A DNA stretch of 64,000 nucleotides from Pyruvatibacter mobilis (GTDB taxonomy: Bacteria > Pseudomonadota > Alphaproteobacteria > CGMCC-115125): positions 289,501-353,500 of the forward strand of contig NZ_CP051630.1 of the NCBI RefSeq assembly GCF_012848855.1, given 5' to 3'. The first letter of the stretch is position 1, and each line of letters begins with the position of its first letter. Position numbers and translations under genes: made by a program. Shown in pieces: positions 33,606 to 42,293 of the stretch. The notes under the pieces were generated by a model. It was not told where the DNA came from and made no database searches. It saw nothing but the letters and a program-made list of their open reading frames with translations.

Positions 33606-35603
33606 ATGCTTGTTTTGCTGGGTTTCCGTCGCGTAGCGCGGCCAATATGGCGGGCCGCACCCGGAATGGCGCTGGCCATGTCGATCTCTGCCGGGCTGGC
33701 GTCCATCGCGCAGGCGGCGGACGATGCCGCACGCGCGGATGTCCCTCCGGCTCCCGGCCCACAAGTCCCCCTGATCAGCGACTCGCTGCGGCTTATTGGC
33801 GACCGCGGCTATGCAGTTCGTCTCGACGGCGTGCCTGATGGCCTTGGCGGCGCGTTCGAGGAAGTCTCGCAGCTGATTGCCCGAAAGGACGAACCACCGG
33901 CAAGTATCGGTGGTTTGCGCAGGCGCGCCCAATCCGATGTGACGCGCATGAACAAGGTGTTGCAGTCGCGGGGATATTTTGAGGGCACCGTTGCTTACCG
34001 GATCGATCTTGGGCTGCCGCAATCTGCATCAGCAACTCCGGCAGACGGGACAGTGGTGCCCGGTGCCGCACCACCGGTTCCCGCGCTGCCAACACAGCCG
34101 GTCGAAGTGGTGGTGCAGGTCGATGCCGGTCCGCAATATGTGATCGGCGACAACCAGGTCTCTTACCGCGAGAAGGCAGCAGCAGAGTCCGTCGGCGACA
34201 GCGATGCGGGCTTGCCGTCCGACTTGTCAGCCTATGGCATTGTGCCTGGTGCGCCTGCGATTGCGGCGGATATCATTGCCGCTGAGAAAAAGCTCGTCGA
34301 TGATCTGCACGACCGGGGCTACCCCTTTGCCAAGTCTGGCGGCCGGCGGGCGCTGGCGGACGTGGACTCCGACAGGCTCGCAGTCACGACATTTGTTGAG
34401 CTGGGTGCCCGGGCCCGTTTCGGGGACTTGACCGTTGACGGGCTGGAGCGGGTAACGCCCGCGTATATCGACCGGCGCAAGACATTCGAGGATGGCGAAG
34501 TCTTCGATCAGCGGAAGCTTGACGACATGCGGGCGGGGCTCGTCCGGTCCGGCCTTTTTGACGGTGTGCGCTTTCAAGTGGGCGAGGCCGTGAACGACAC
34601 GGGCGAAGTGCCCGTGACACTAACGGTGAGTGAGCGTCCGCCGCGCACAATCGGCGCCGGCGCGAGTTACTCGAGTACCGAGGGCTTCGGCATCAGTGCC
34701 CATTGGGAGAACCGCAATCTTCTTGGCGAAGGGCAGCATCTGCGTCTGGAAGCGCGGATTGCGCAGATCGAGCAGGAGGCCGAGGCGCGATACCGGGTGG
34801 CTGGCTTTCGCCGTGCTGATCAGACGCTTGAACTGGGCACCATGGCGGGGCGCGAAAGTACCGACATTTATGACCGTGTCGGTGGCTTGCTGACGGCCGG
34901 CATCGAGCGGCCGCTGGGTGACAAATGGACGGGGAAGGCAGGTGTCCTGTTCGACGGCGCGCAGGTGGACGAAGTCGGCGAAGCGACGGAGACGGCCCTT
35001 CTTTTCGGTGTGCCGCTTCAGGCGACGTACAACGGAGCTGACAGCCTGCTTGATCCCCGCGACGGCTATCGCCTCAGGCTCGCCGCCACGCCCTATTTCG
35101 GGCGGTTCAACGATGAACTCGCCTTCCATGTAGCCGACGTGGAACTGCGGACCTATGTGCCGCTGGACGAAGAAAAGCGGCTCGTCTGGGCGACGCGTGC
35201 GCGTGCGGGGTCGATCGTCGGTGCGCGGACGGGCGAGCTTCCGGCGGATAAGCGTTTTTATGCCGGCGGTGCCGGGTCGGTGCGTGGGTTCGAATTCCAG
35301 GAGATATCCCCGCTGGGCACGGATGGCGCTCAGGAAGGCGGACGCAGCCTCATGGAGTTCTCCAATGAACTGCGCTGGCGCTTCATGGATGATCTCGGTG
35401 TGGTGCCGTTCATTGATGGCGGTATCGTGACGGACTCGCCACTGCCCGACTTCGAGGAGGAGGTCGCGTGGGGTGGTGGGCTTGGTTTCCGCTATTACAC
35501 CTCCTTCGGGCCCATCGGGGTCGACCTGGCCTATCCCATCGCCACGCCCTCGGACGAAGAACCGAGCCTCAAATTCTACGTCAAGCTGGGTCAGGCCTTC
35601 TGA
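33606..35603 (+). CDS. tamA: Outer-membrane translocation protein TamA (Omp85 family)
   Basis: 665 residues. A signal peptide (MALAMSISAGLASIAQA), POTRA domains up to about residue 345 (for example FGDLTVDGLERVTPAYIDRR and GLVRSGLFDGVRFQ), and a C-terminal 16-strand barrel with SVRGFEFQEISP (the Omp85 lid-lock motif class) and a final strand FYVKLGQAF ending in an aromatic residue. With TamB it forms the TAM complex, which places lipids or some outer-membrane proteins. The stop overlaps the tamB start. Confidence 0.92.
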   Translation: MLVLLGFRRVARPIWRAAPGMALAMSISAGLASIAQAADDAARADVPPAPGPQVPLISDSLRLIGDRGYAVRLDGVPDGLGGAFEEVSQLIARKDEPPASIGGLRRRAQSDVTRMNKVLQSRGYFEGTVAYRIDLGLPQSASATPADGTVVPGAAPPVPALPTQPVEVVVQVDAGPQYVIGDNQVSYREKAAAESVGDSDAGLPSDLSAYGIVPGAPAIAADIIAAEKKLVDDLHDRGYPFAKSGGRRALADVDSDRLAVTTFVELGARARFGDLTVDGLERVTPAYIDRRKTFEDGEVFDQRKLDDMRAGLVRSGLFDGVRFQVGEAVNDTGEVPVTLTVSERPPRTIGAGASYSSTEGFGISAHWENRNLLGEGQHLRLEARIAQIEQEAEARYRVAGFRRADQTLELGTMAGRESTDIYDRVGGLLTAGIERPLGDKWTGKAGVLFDGAQVDEVGEATETALLFGVPLQATYNGADSLLDPRDGYRLRLAATPYFGRFNDELAFHVADVELRTYVPLDEEKRLVWATRARAGSIVGARTGELPADKRFYAGGAGSVRGFEFQEISPLGTDGAQEGGRSLMEFSNELRWRFMDDLGVVPFIDGGIVTDSPLPDFEEEVAWGGGLGFRYYTSFGPIGVDLAYPIATPSDEEPSLKFYVKLGQAF

Positions 35604-38600
35604 TGCAGTGGGCCGATGACCGGATGGACTGGCCGCGGATGCGTGGGCACGGGCTTGAGGCCGCGCGGGTTGCCGCGGTGGCTGTTGGCGCCGGTCTCAG
35701 TGTGGCAATGGGGCTGGTAGTCCTGCTGTTCTTCGTGCTCCAGGTCACGCCCGTGCGGGTGGCTCTCGCGGAGCGCGTGCTGGGCTCCCTGGCTGAGGGA
35801 GACGGCATCACCGTTACCTTTGATGGTTATGGCGGGTTGTGGCCGGTTCGGCTGACAGCGGAGCGTGTCGTTGTGCGCGACGGTGAAGCCTTGCTGGCCG
35901 AGATAGAGGACCTCTCCTTAGGGTGGCGTCCGCTCGCGCTTCTGTCCGGCGAGGTGCATGCCACGGAGATAGTGGCGGCGCGGACAACCATCCATGCCCT
36001 TCCGTCTGGCGGGAGTGACGAGGAAGAAGATACTCGGCCCGGTCCGCTCGTCCCCTCACTGCCTGTCGCGGTACGGGTCGACGAGCTCAGGCTTTCAGAG
36101 GTGATGCTGGCGTCTGGTGTCGCCGGCACCGAAACCGTTGTTCTGACTGCTCAGGGGCGCGCAGGCCTTGCCGGCCGGCGGGCTGATCTCAGCCTGTCTG
36201 TCGCGCGCACCGGCGGTGCCCCTTTCAACCTTTCAGTTGCCGCGTCCCTGGGTGAGGCGGTCGCACCACAGATCGATATCTCGCTGCGGGATGGCACGGT
36301 GGAGCAACCGGGACTGGTTGCCGCTCTGACAGGCGACCCGTCGCTCGGCACGCTGGACGTTACTGCCTCATCATCCGGCGACCTGTCGGACTGGACTTTC
36401 GATCTCGCCGGGCAGATTGGTGCCTATGGTGATGTCACGGCAATTGCGCAGGGGCCTCTTGGTGACAATGGCCGCCTTGCAACGAAATTGCGCTTCTTGC
36501 CCGGTGCGGCGCTGGCCGACGTAAAGCAGGTCTCACTGGACGGCGATCTTGCCTCGGCGGGTGGTGTCTATGAGATGCAGGATGCCCGGCTTTCCTATGG
36601 GGACACTTCCTATGCGGGGGCGGTGACGCTCACTGATCCGTTGTCCGCTCCGAAGCTGCGTCTGTCAGGTCAGCTTGCCAGGCTGGATGCGCTGGTCGGT
36701 GAGCAGCTGCCTGAACCCTTAACCGTTGATCTTGATGCGACCTCAGACGCCGGGCTGACCCGAATTGAAGTTGCGCGGCTGACGCTATCAGCACCCGGAC
36801 TGATGGCGGATATGTCCGGCGACATCGACCTCTTTGCCGACATGGCGTCTGGTCAGGCTGATGTGGAAATCTCAGGCACTGACCTGTTGCCTCTTGGGGG
36901 TGATTTGACGGCGCGGGTTGATGTGCAGCGTCTCGACTTTGCCGGCGCCCTGACCGGGCGTTTGGACGCACGCTACGCGCCTGCGCTTGGCCCGGATGGG
37001 GAACCCAATGCGGTGCTTGGCGAGGTGGTGACCCTTGCGGGCCGGTTCACCGGAACTGCCAGTGGCGGTGATGGGGGTACAGGCAGCGTTGAAACGATTG
37101 TCGAGAGCCTGAGCCTGACACCGGCATCGGGCGCTTTCGACATTGCCGCTACCGGCCGTGTGTCGGCTGACGCCAGCGACCTTGCCCTGACCGCTGATGC
37201 AGATGACCTCTCGGTTTTCTCTTCACTTGCCGGCACGCCGCTTGGGGGGCGTGCCAAGGCCGAGGTGACACTGACCGGGGCATTAAGTGCTCCGCAACTT
37301 GCTGCCGCCGTGGATCTTGATACAGCGCGCGTGGCCGGGGTTGATCTGCAGGGGCGCCTCAACGTAGACGGGAGGTTGACGCCTGCCGTCGACCTGACCC
37401 TTGCGTTCAACGGGCGCGCGGCAGGTGAAACGGCGCGGGCTTCTGCCCGAGTAATGCAGGACCAGGGTGCGACACGACTTGCGGAGATCGAAGCTTCCCT
37501 GCCCGGACTGGTGGCGTCGGGGGATGTGGTGCTGGGGCCCGCCGGCGCAGTTGACGCTGACCTTGGTCTTGATGTGGCGTCGCTTGACGCGGTGGGGCGG
37601 ATTGCCGGTGTGCCGCTGAAGGGCCAGGGCAATCTCGCGATCAAGAGTGTTTCAGAAGAGACCGGCAGCAAGATGACCGCGAAGGGTGCCTTCAAGCGGA
37701 TCAAGATTACCGATCTCTGGATCGGCGGGGCCAGGCTCGACGCAACGCTCGCACCGGAGGAGACACTTGATGCCACAGTAAACCTCCGGTCTCTGGCTGC
37801 CGGCGGCGCGGCAGCAGATCGCGTGAGGATCGGCATCAACGGCACGGTGCAACGGCCCTCTGTCGCTTTCGAGGCAAGCGGTGTCCAGCCGTTTGACGGG
37901 GCATCGGAAAACGGACGTCTATATGGGCGGGGCGATATCGATGTGGATGGCGCAAAGGCATCACTTACCGAACTCGAAGGGCGGCTTGCGGATGTTCCTT
38001 TTTCCGTGGAGCAGCCGGTACGGCTTTCCTATGCGACGGGTGTGAGTGTCGAAGACCTGTCTCTGCGTCTTGCGAGCGGCCGTGTTGAAGGGAGGCTGGA
38101 GCAGAAGCCGGGCAGGCTTGACATGGATGTGTCTCTTGCAGCGCTCCCCCTCTCTCTTGTCAGTGCCCTGACCGGTGCTGAAACCGGCATTGGCGGAACC
38201 TTGGAGGGGACGGCGAAGGTGTCAGCCAGCGGGGCGCGCGGGGAGGGCACTTTCAATCTGACGGCAGCCCCGGTGGTTCCTGGTGCTCAGGTTGCGCCCC
38301 CCAGGGTTGCCATGGAAGGCACATGGGACGGTGCTGAACTCACAGCGGAGCTGACGGCGGAAATGCCGGGCACGCGTGACCTCACGGGGTCAGCACGTCT
38401 TCCTGTCGGCGTGCGCAATGGTGTGCCTTTCCTGAAGGAACGCGCGCCGCTGACCGCTTCGTTGTCCGGGGTCGTCGACCTCGGGGCGGTCTGGCCGCTT
38501 GTGCCGGTGGATGGTCACCGGATGGCGGGGTTGATGGATGTTGATGTGTCGGCATCAGGCACGCTCGTGGATCTGGATGTGGCCGGCGGTGCGACCATGA

Positions 38601-39748
38601 GCGACGGCCTTTACGAGAATTACGACACGGGGCTTCTGCTTTCCCCCCTCAAGGTGAAACTGGATGGCACCGGTACGGGCGGCACACTGGAGGTGGATGC
38701 GCGCGACGGTGCAGAAGGGCGTCTGGCGGGCGAAGGTGTGCTTGACCTGACCGACCAATCCGACAACCGCCTGAATGTTTCCATGCAGATGACGCGCTTC
38801 CGCGCGGCCCGGCGGGATGAGGTCAATGCGGTGGCCAGTGGGACAGTCACGGTTCTGTGGCCGCGTGGTGTGGATGGGGCGGCGACGCCGGTGACCATCG
38901 GCGGGGACATACAGGTGGACCAGCTGGATGCGCGAATACCGGACAAACTTGCTTCTGACGTGACAGTGATCGACGTGACCAAGGTGACGGGCGATGGCGT
39001 GCCGGTTGATCCGGAAGCTGAGAAATCTTCTGCAGAAGAGGCGGATGATCCGCCCGGCATCGTTCTGGATGTGGCGATCAATGCGCCGCGCCGGGCCTTT
39101 GTACGCGGCCGGGGGCTGGAATCGGAATGGGGCGGGGCGTTGAAAGTGACCGGTCCTGCTGATCAGCCTGCCCTGGTTGGCAAGTTTGAAGTGCTGCGTG
39201 GCACGTTCGATTTTCTGGGCCGCAGCTTCAATCTATCAGGCGGTACGGTGGAGTTTACCGGTGGCCAGGACGTTGACCCCTATCTCAACGTGAAGGCGGT
39301 CTACGAGGAAGATGGTTTCGAGGCAACCGTGTCTGTCACGGGACTGTCGTCGGATCCGCAGATCGGCCTGTCGTCCGTACCCGCCCTGCCGCGCGATGAA
39401 ATTCTGTCACGGGTGCTGTTTGGCACGGGTACCGGCCAGTTGACGGCGCTCCAGGCGGTTCAGCTGGCGGATGCGGCGGCCAATCTCGCGGGCGCGTCAT
39501 CTGGCGGCGGCGTGCTGGATGCGATGCGCCGGGCACTGGGGGTGGACGTTCTGTCCTTTGGCGACGATGGGGTTGAAGTCGGCTCCTATGTGCGGGACGG
39601 CGTCTATGTGGGTGTTGCCCAGGGGCTGGACGCAGGATCCGGCGAGGTGAACGTGGAAGTGGAACTCACCGACGACATCTCACTGGATGGCGGTGTGGGG
39701 ACCACAGGTGACACGAAGGTCGGTGTCACCTGGGAGCGCGACTACTGA
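35603..39748 (+). CDS. tamB: Translocation and assembly module protein TamB
   Basis: About 1381 residues. ATG 35603 overlaps the tamA stop (TGATG). A single N-terminal membrane helix (about 25-50) is followed by a very long beta-helical groove region of short beta repeats and the conserved C-terminal DUF490/TamB domain, with GKFEVLRGTFDFLGRSF, DPYLNVKAVYE and LPRDEILSRVLFG. It spans the periplasm and partners TamA, probably for anterograde phospholipid transport. Confidence 0.94.
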   Translation: MQWADDRMDWPRMRGHGLEAARVAAVAVGAGLSVAMGLVVLLFFVLQVTPVRVALAERVLGSLAEGDGITVTFDGYGGLWPVRLTAERVVVRDGEALLAEIEDLSLGWRPLALLSGEVHATEIVAARTTIHALPSGGSDEEEDTRPGPLVPSLPVAVRVDELRLSEVMLASGVAGTETVVLTAQGRAGLAGRRADLSLSVARTGGAPFNLSVAASLGEAVAPQIDISLRDGTVEQPGLVAALTGDPSLGTLDVTASSSGDLSDWTFDLAGQIGAYGDVTAIAQGPLGDNGRLATKLRFLPGAALADVKQVSLDGDLASAGGVYEMQDARLSYGDTSYAGAVTLTDPLSAPKLRLSGQLARLDALVGEQLPEPLTVDLDATSDAGLTRIEVARLTLSAPGLMADMSGDIDLFADMASGQADVEISGTDLLPLGGDLTARVDVQRLDFAGALTGRLDARYAPALGPDGEPNAVLGEVVTLAGRFTGTASGGDGGTGSVETIVESLSLTPASGAFDIAATGRVSADASDLALTADADDLSVFSSLAGTPLGGRAKAEVTLTGALSAPQLAAAVDLDTARVAGVDLQGRLNVDGRLTPAVDLTLAFNGRAAGETARASARVMQDQGATRLAEIEASLPGLVASGDVVLGPAGAVDADLGLDVASLDAVGRIAGVPLKGQGNLAIKSVSEETGSKMTAKGAFKRIKITDLWIGGARLDATLAPEETLDATVNLRSLAAGGAAADRVRIGINGTVQRPSVAFEASGVQPFDGASENGRLYGRGDIDVDGAKASLTELEGRLADVPFSVEQPVRLSYATGVSVEDLSLRLASGRVEGRLEQKPGRLDMDVSLAALPLSLVSALTGAETGIGGTLEGTAKVSASGARGEGTFNLTAAPVVPGAQVAPPRVAMEGTWDGAELTAELTAEMPGTRDLTGSARLPVGVRNGVPFLKERAPLTASLSGVVDLGAVWPLVPVDGHRMAGLMDVDVSASGTLVDLDVAGGATMSDGLYENYDTGLLLSPLKVKLDGTGTGGTLEVDARDGAEGRLAGEGVLDLTDQSDNRLNVSMQMTRFRAARRDEVNAVASGTVTVLWPRGVDGAATPVTIGGDIQVDQLDARIPDKLASDVTVIDVTKVTGDGVPVDPEAEKSSAEEADDPPGIVLDVAINAPRRAFVRGRGLESEWGGALKVTGPADQPALVGKFEVLRGTFDFLGRSFNLSGGTVEFTGGQDVDPYLNVKAVYEEDGFEATVSVTGLSSDPQIGLSSVPALPRDEILSRVLFGTGTGQLTALQAVQLADAAANLAGASSGGGVLDAMRRALGVDVLSFGDDGVEVGSYVRDGVYVGVAQGLDAGSGEVNVEVELTDDISLDGGVGTTGDTKVGVTWERDY

Positions 39749-39913
39749 GCCTCGGAGTACCCGGCTCTGCGCGCTGTGAGCGTGTCCGGTTGTCTTAAAG
39801 GGCGGTTAAACCTTGGCTGCCAGACTATGCTGATCGTACATCCGCAATCCGGCCTCACAGATGCCGGGATGCGGTGTGTGCCGCCTGACGGCGGCAGTTT
39901 CCATGAGGAAGGC

Positions 39914-40399
39914 ATGGTCATGGTATCGATGACCCCGGATGCGGAAATCACCCTCGATGAAGAGGATGTCCAGCTTGATGACGAGCTGATGGCGGCTATT
40001 GCCGCGGCTGAAGCTGCGGTTGAGAGCCTCGCTGAAGACTATCCGGCACAGCTTTCCCAGGATGCGGGCACACTTGCAGACGCGATGACGCGTTTGCGTT
40101 CTGCTGCTCCCTATACGGAGGAGCATGCCGCTGCATCGGTCGATGCCTTTGGCGTGCTGCACGATATCAAGGGACAGGCGGGATCGTTCGGGTTCGATAT
40201 TGCGACGCGGCTGGCAGGTCCTTACTGCGAGGCACTTCGCGGTATGCGTCAGGTCGCGCCCGGCATGATCGATCTGCTTGATGAAGCGACGTCTACACTC
40301 TGTGATATCGCCGCGGCAGCCGAACGGGAAGAGTTCGGACCCAGGGTCGACGATCTGCTGCGCCGCCTTGCTGAGTGCTCCGCACCTGCCGGCAAGTAG
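39914..40399 (+). CDS. HPt-domain protein (histidine phosphotransfer)
   Basis: About 161 residues from ATG 39914 (GAGGAAGG upstream; ATG 39920 and 39929 are alternatives). The phosphoacceptor site is VLHDIKGQAGSFGFD with His83, in a four-helix-bundle-like protein. An acidic N-terminal segment precedes it. No histidine kinase or receiver gene is adjacent, so its partners are unknown; it could serve a phosphorelay elsewhere in the genome. Confidence 0.82.
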   Translation: MVMVSMTPDAEITLDEEDVQLDDELMAAIAAAEAAVESLAEDYPAQLSQDAGTLADAMTRLRSAAPYTEEHAAASVDAFGVLHDIKGQAGSFGFDIATRLAGPYCEALRGMRQVAPGMIDLLDEATSTLCDIAAAAEREEFGPRVDDLLRRLAECSAPAGK

Positions 40400-40416
40400 C
40401 GCGGTCGAGCGGCGTT

Positions 40417-41403
40417 CTACTCCGCAGCTTCGGATACGGGAGCGGCAAGACTTGTGGGTGCGCTGTTGTCCGCGGCATCCGCACGCATTTTCAGGAACCT
40501 GCCTAGACGCGTAATGGCGTGCCTACTTTCCGGCATCTTCGGGAACGCCTGGAAGACATGCATCATTCCCGGCCAGATCTCGAGCGACGCGTCCACACCA
40601 GCATCGAGCGCCTTGGCGACAAGCCTGCGGGAATCATCCAGCAGGATTTCCTCACCGCCGACCTGCACCAGGAGTGGTGGCAGGCCGTCAAGGCAGGCGT
40701 GCAAGGGGGATGCTATCGGGTGGGTTGGTGATGTCGCCTGCAGGTAGTGACGGGTTGCCAATGCAGCGGAATCAAGCCGCAGCATCGGGTCTGCCTTGGC
40801 CTTGGTAAGCATGGTGAGGCCTGTCAGCGCCAGGTCCGTCCAGGGGGACAGGAGGGCTGCGCCCGCGGGCAACGGCATGCCTGCCTCACGCAGGGTCAGC
40901 AGTAACGAGAGGGTCAGCCCGCCGCCGGCACTGTCGCCTGCCACAACGATGTCCGATGCGGCGTAGCCCGAGGCGAGCAGCCATCGGTACGCTGCCTCCG
41001 CATCTTCCACGGCTGCGGGGAAAGGATGTTCAGGCGCCAGACGGTAGTCGATCAGCAGGGCATCAAAGCCTGCTTCACGGCACATGCGTGCGACCATCAG
41101 ACGGTGCGTGGCCGGACTGCAGACGACATATCCGCCGCCATGAAGATAGAGCACGATCTTTCGCGACCGCTGAGGTGTCGCGCCATCGGGCACGGCATCA
41201 ATTGAAGGCCCATAGATCCATTCGCCGGGCACACCATTTGCCGAGACCGGGCTTGTTCTGATCCACGGGGCCTTGGCGTTGAGGCGACCTGCCATCCGGT
41301 TGACCCGTGCGCGCATGACGGCCGGGTCGGCGTAAGGATCAAGCGGCCTCTTGACCGCAAGACGGAGGAAGAGAGCGGTCAGCCTGCTCTGCCAGCTTGC
41401 CAT
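40417..41403 (-). CDS. Alpha/beta hydrolase, hormone-sensitive-lipase type
   Basis: 328 residues. Oxyanion motif HGGGYVV (88-94), nucleophile GDSAGGGLT (Ser158), acid region near EEILLDDS and His in GMMHVFQAFP. This set is characteristic of the HSL (family IV) esterases/lipases. GAGG precedes the ATG at 5 nt. It is a probable cytoplasmic esterase of short acyl esters. Convergent with the HPt gene, 17 bp apart. Confidence 0.92.
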   Translation of the reverse strand: MASWQSRLTALFLRLAVKRPLDPYADPAVMRARVNRMAGRLNAKAPWIRTSPVSANGVPGEWIYGPSIDAVPDGATPQRSRKIVLYLHGGGYVVCSPATHRLMVARMCREAGFDALLIDYRLAPEHPFPAAVEDAEAAYRWLLASGYAASDIVVAGDSAGGGLTLSLLLTLREAGMPLPAGAALLSPWTDLALTGLTMLTKAKADPMLRLDSAALATRHYLQATSPTHPIASPLHACLDGLPPLLVQVGGEEILLDDSRRLVAKALDAGVDASLEIWPGMMHVFQAFPKMPESRHAITRLGRFLKMRADAADNSAPTSLAAPVSEAAE

Positions 41404-41581
41404 GGGATCCTCGCAGGGTCTTGGCAGGGACGCATTTCGTGGCGACGCGGGAACGTCGCCGCAGTGTCATCGATTTGAAATCATACGGCCTGGTGTGTCG
41501 AGTCGTTTTGCCCACATGTCGCGCATGGAAGCCATGCTGACAGAGATGGATAACGCCTGTATCTCGTGCACGGCATGCAAA

Positions 41582-41612
41582 GAAGCGCGACCGCAGTCCG
41601 CGATCGCGCTTC
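41582..41612 (-). terminator. Terminator of hsp20
   Basis: GAAGCGCGA and TCGCGCTTC form a perfect stem extended by inner GC pairs, about 31 bp past the hsp20 stop, with TTCTTTG following on the minus strand. Confidence 0.7.
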
Positions 41613-41643
41613 CATCCGTGTGAGAGCTTTTTCTGTCAGGCAA

Positions 41644-42117
41644 TCAGGCGGCGTCGGCCGTGTTTTCGATCACCTTGCGGCCATTGCCGTTGGCGCTGGA
41701 CTGGATCGCGATGGTGCGCGGCTTCAGCGCTTCGGGGATCTCGCGGCGTGTGTCGACGTGAAGCAGACCGTTCTCGAGCTGTGCGCCGGTCACCTGAACG
41801 TGGTCGGCAAGCTGGAAACGGCGTTCAAAGCTGCGGGTGGCAATGCCGCGATGGAGGAAATTCCGGTCCTCGTCGCTTTCGACCTTTTTGCCTGAGATGG
41901 TGAGGGTCTGATCCTTCACCTCGATCTCAAGCTCGTCCTCGGTGAAGCCTGCGACCGCCATGGTCACGCGGTACTCGTTCTCGTCCACGCGCTCCACATT
42001 GAACGGCGGATAGGACGGTGCCTGGGCGTCAAGCCGGCTGGCGGTATCAAGCAGGCCAGCGAGGCGGTCAAAGCCAATGGCACTGCGGTAAAGGGGGGAA
42101 AAATCATAAGCACGCAT
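41644..42117 (-). CDS. Small heat-shock protein Hsp20 (IbpA-like)
   Basis: 157 residues. The N-terminus MRAYDFSPLYRSAIGFDRLAG is typical of IbpA/HspA class A small heat-shock proteins. The alpha-crystallin domain spans about 35-130 (YPPFNVERVDENEYRVTMAVAGF to ENGLLHVDTRREIPE), and the C-terminal IxI-type motif is TIAIQ. AGGAGGT lies 8 nt before the ATG at 42117. The frame is open upstream into the TRAP gene but this is not coding here. It is an ATP-independent holdase chaperone. A structured leader and an RpoH-like promoter precede it. Confidence 0.94.
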   Translation of the reverse strand: MRAYDFSPLYRSAIGFDRLAGLLDTASRLDAQAPSYPPFNVERVDENEYRVTMAVAGFTEDELEIEVKDQTLTISGKKVESDEDRNFLHRGIATRSFERRFQLADHVQVTGAQLENGLLHVDTRREIPEALKPRTIAIQSSANGNGRKVIENTADAA

Positions 42118-42243
42118 GAGACATAACCTCCTGATGAGCGTAATGCGTATCAAGCTGCATGTGCCTTTCACCCTTGGATGCCGCCCCGTGCGGGCACGGC
42201 GGTGAAAGGTGATGAAGCCCAACGCGGACCCGACAACCGGCGT
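42118..42243 (-). promoter_or_regulatory. Structured 5' leader of hsp20, ROSE-like RNA thermometer candidate
   Basis: A 9-bp perfect inverted repeat, CCTTTCACC (42164-42172) with GGTGAAAGG (42201-42209), encloses a second GC-rich hairpin around CCGTGC/GCACGG. Nearer the start, UACGCAU upstream and AUGCGUG overlapping the start codon can pair, enclosing AGGAGGU. ACGCUC just before the ribosome-binding site resembles the U(U/C)GCU anti-Shine-Dalgarno piece of ROSE elements. Leader length of about 126 nt also fits. Folding was done by eye. Confidence 0.55.
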
Positions 42244-42250
42244 CCGCTCT

Positions 42251-42283
42251 TGATATTTGGGAACCCGCCACGGGGGCGTCAAG
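42251..42283 (-). promoter_or_regulatory. RpoH-type heat-shock promoter of hsp20
   Basis: On the minus strand: CTTGAC (42278-42283), a 17-bp spacer, then CCAAATAT (42253-42260). This is close to the alphaproteobacterial RpoH pattern of CTTGAC and CCTATAT-like -10. Confidence 0.7.
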
Positions 42284-42293
42284 GGGGAGCGGA

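Noticed and set aside
41524-41622. A 32-residue plus-strand frame with a CxxCxxC motif (ACISCTAC)
   Set aside because: It runs through the hsp20 terminator hairpin (41582-41612), has no ribosome-binding site and is not part of a known family. The cysteines are probably chance.
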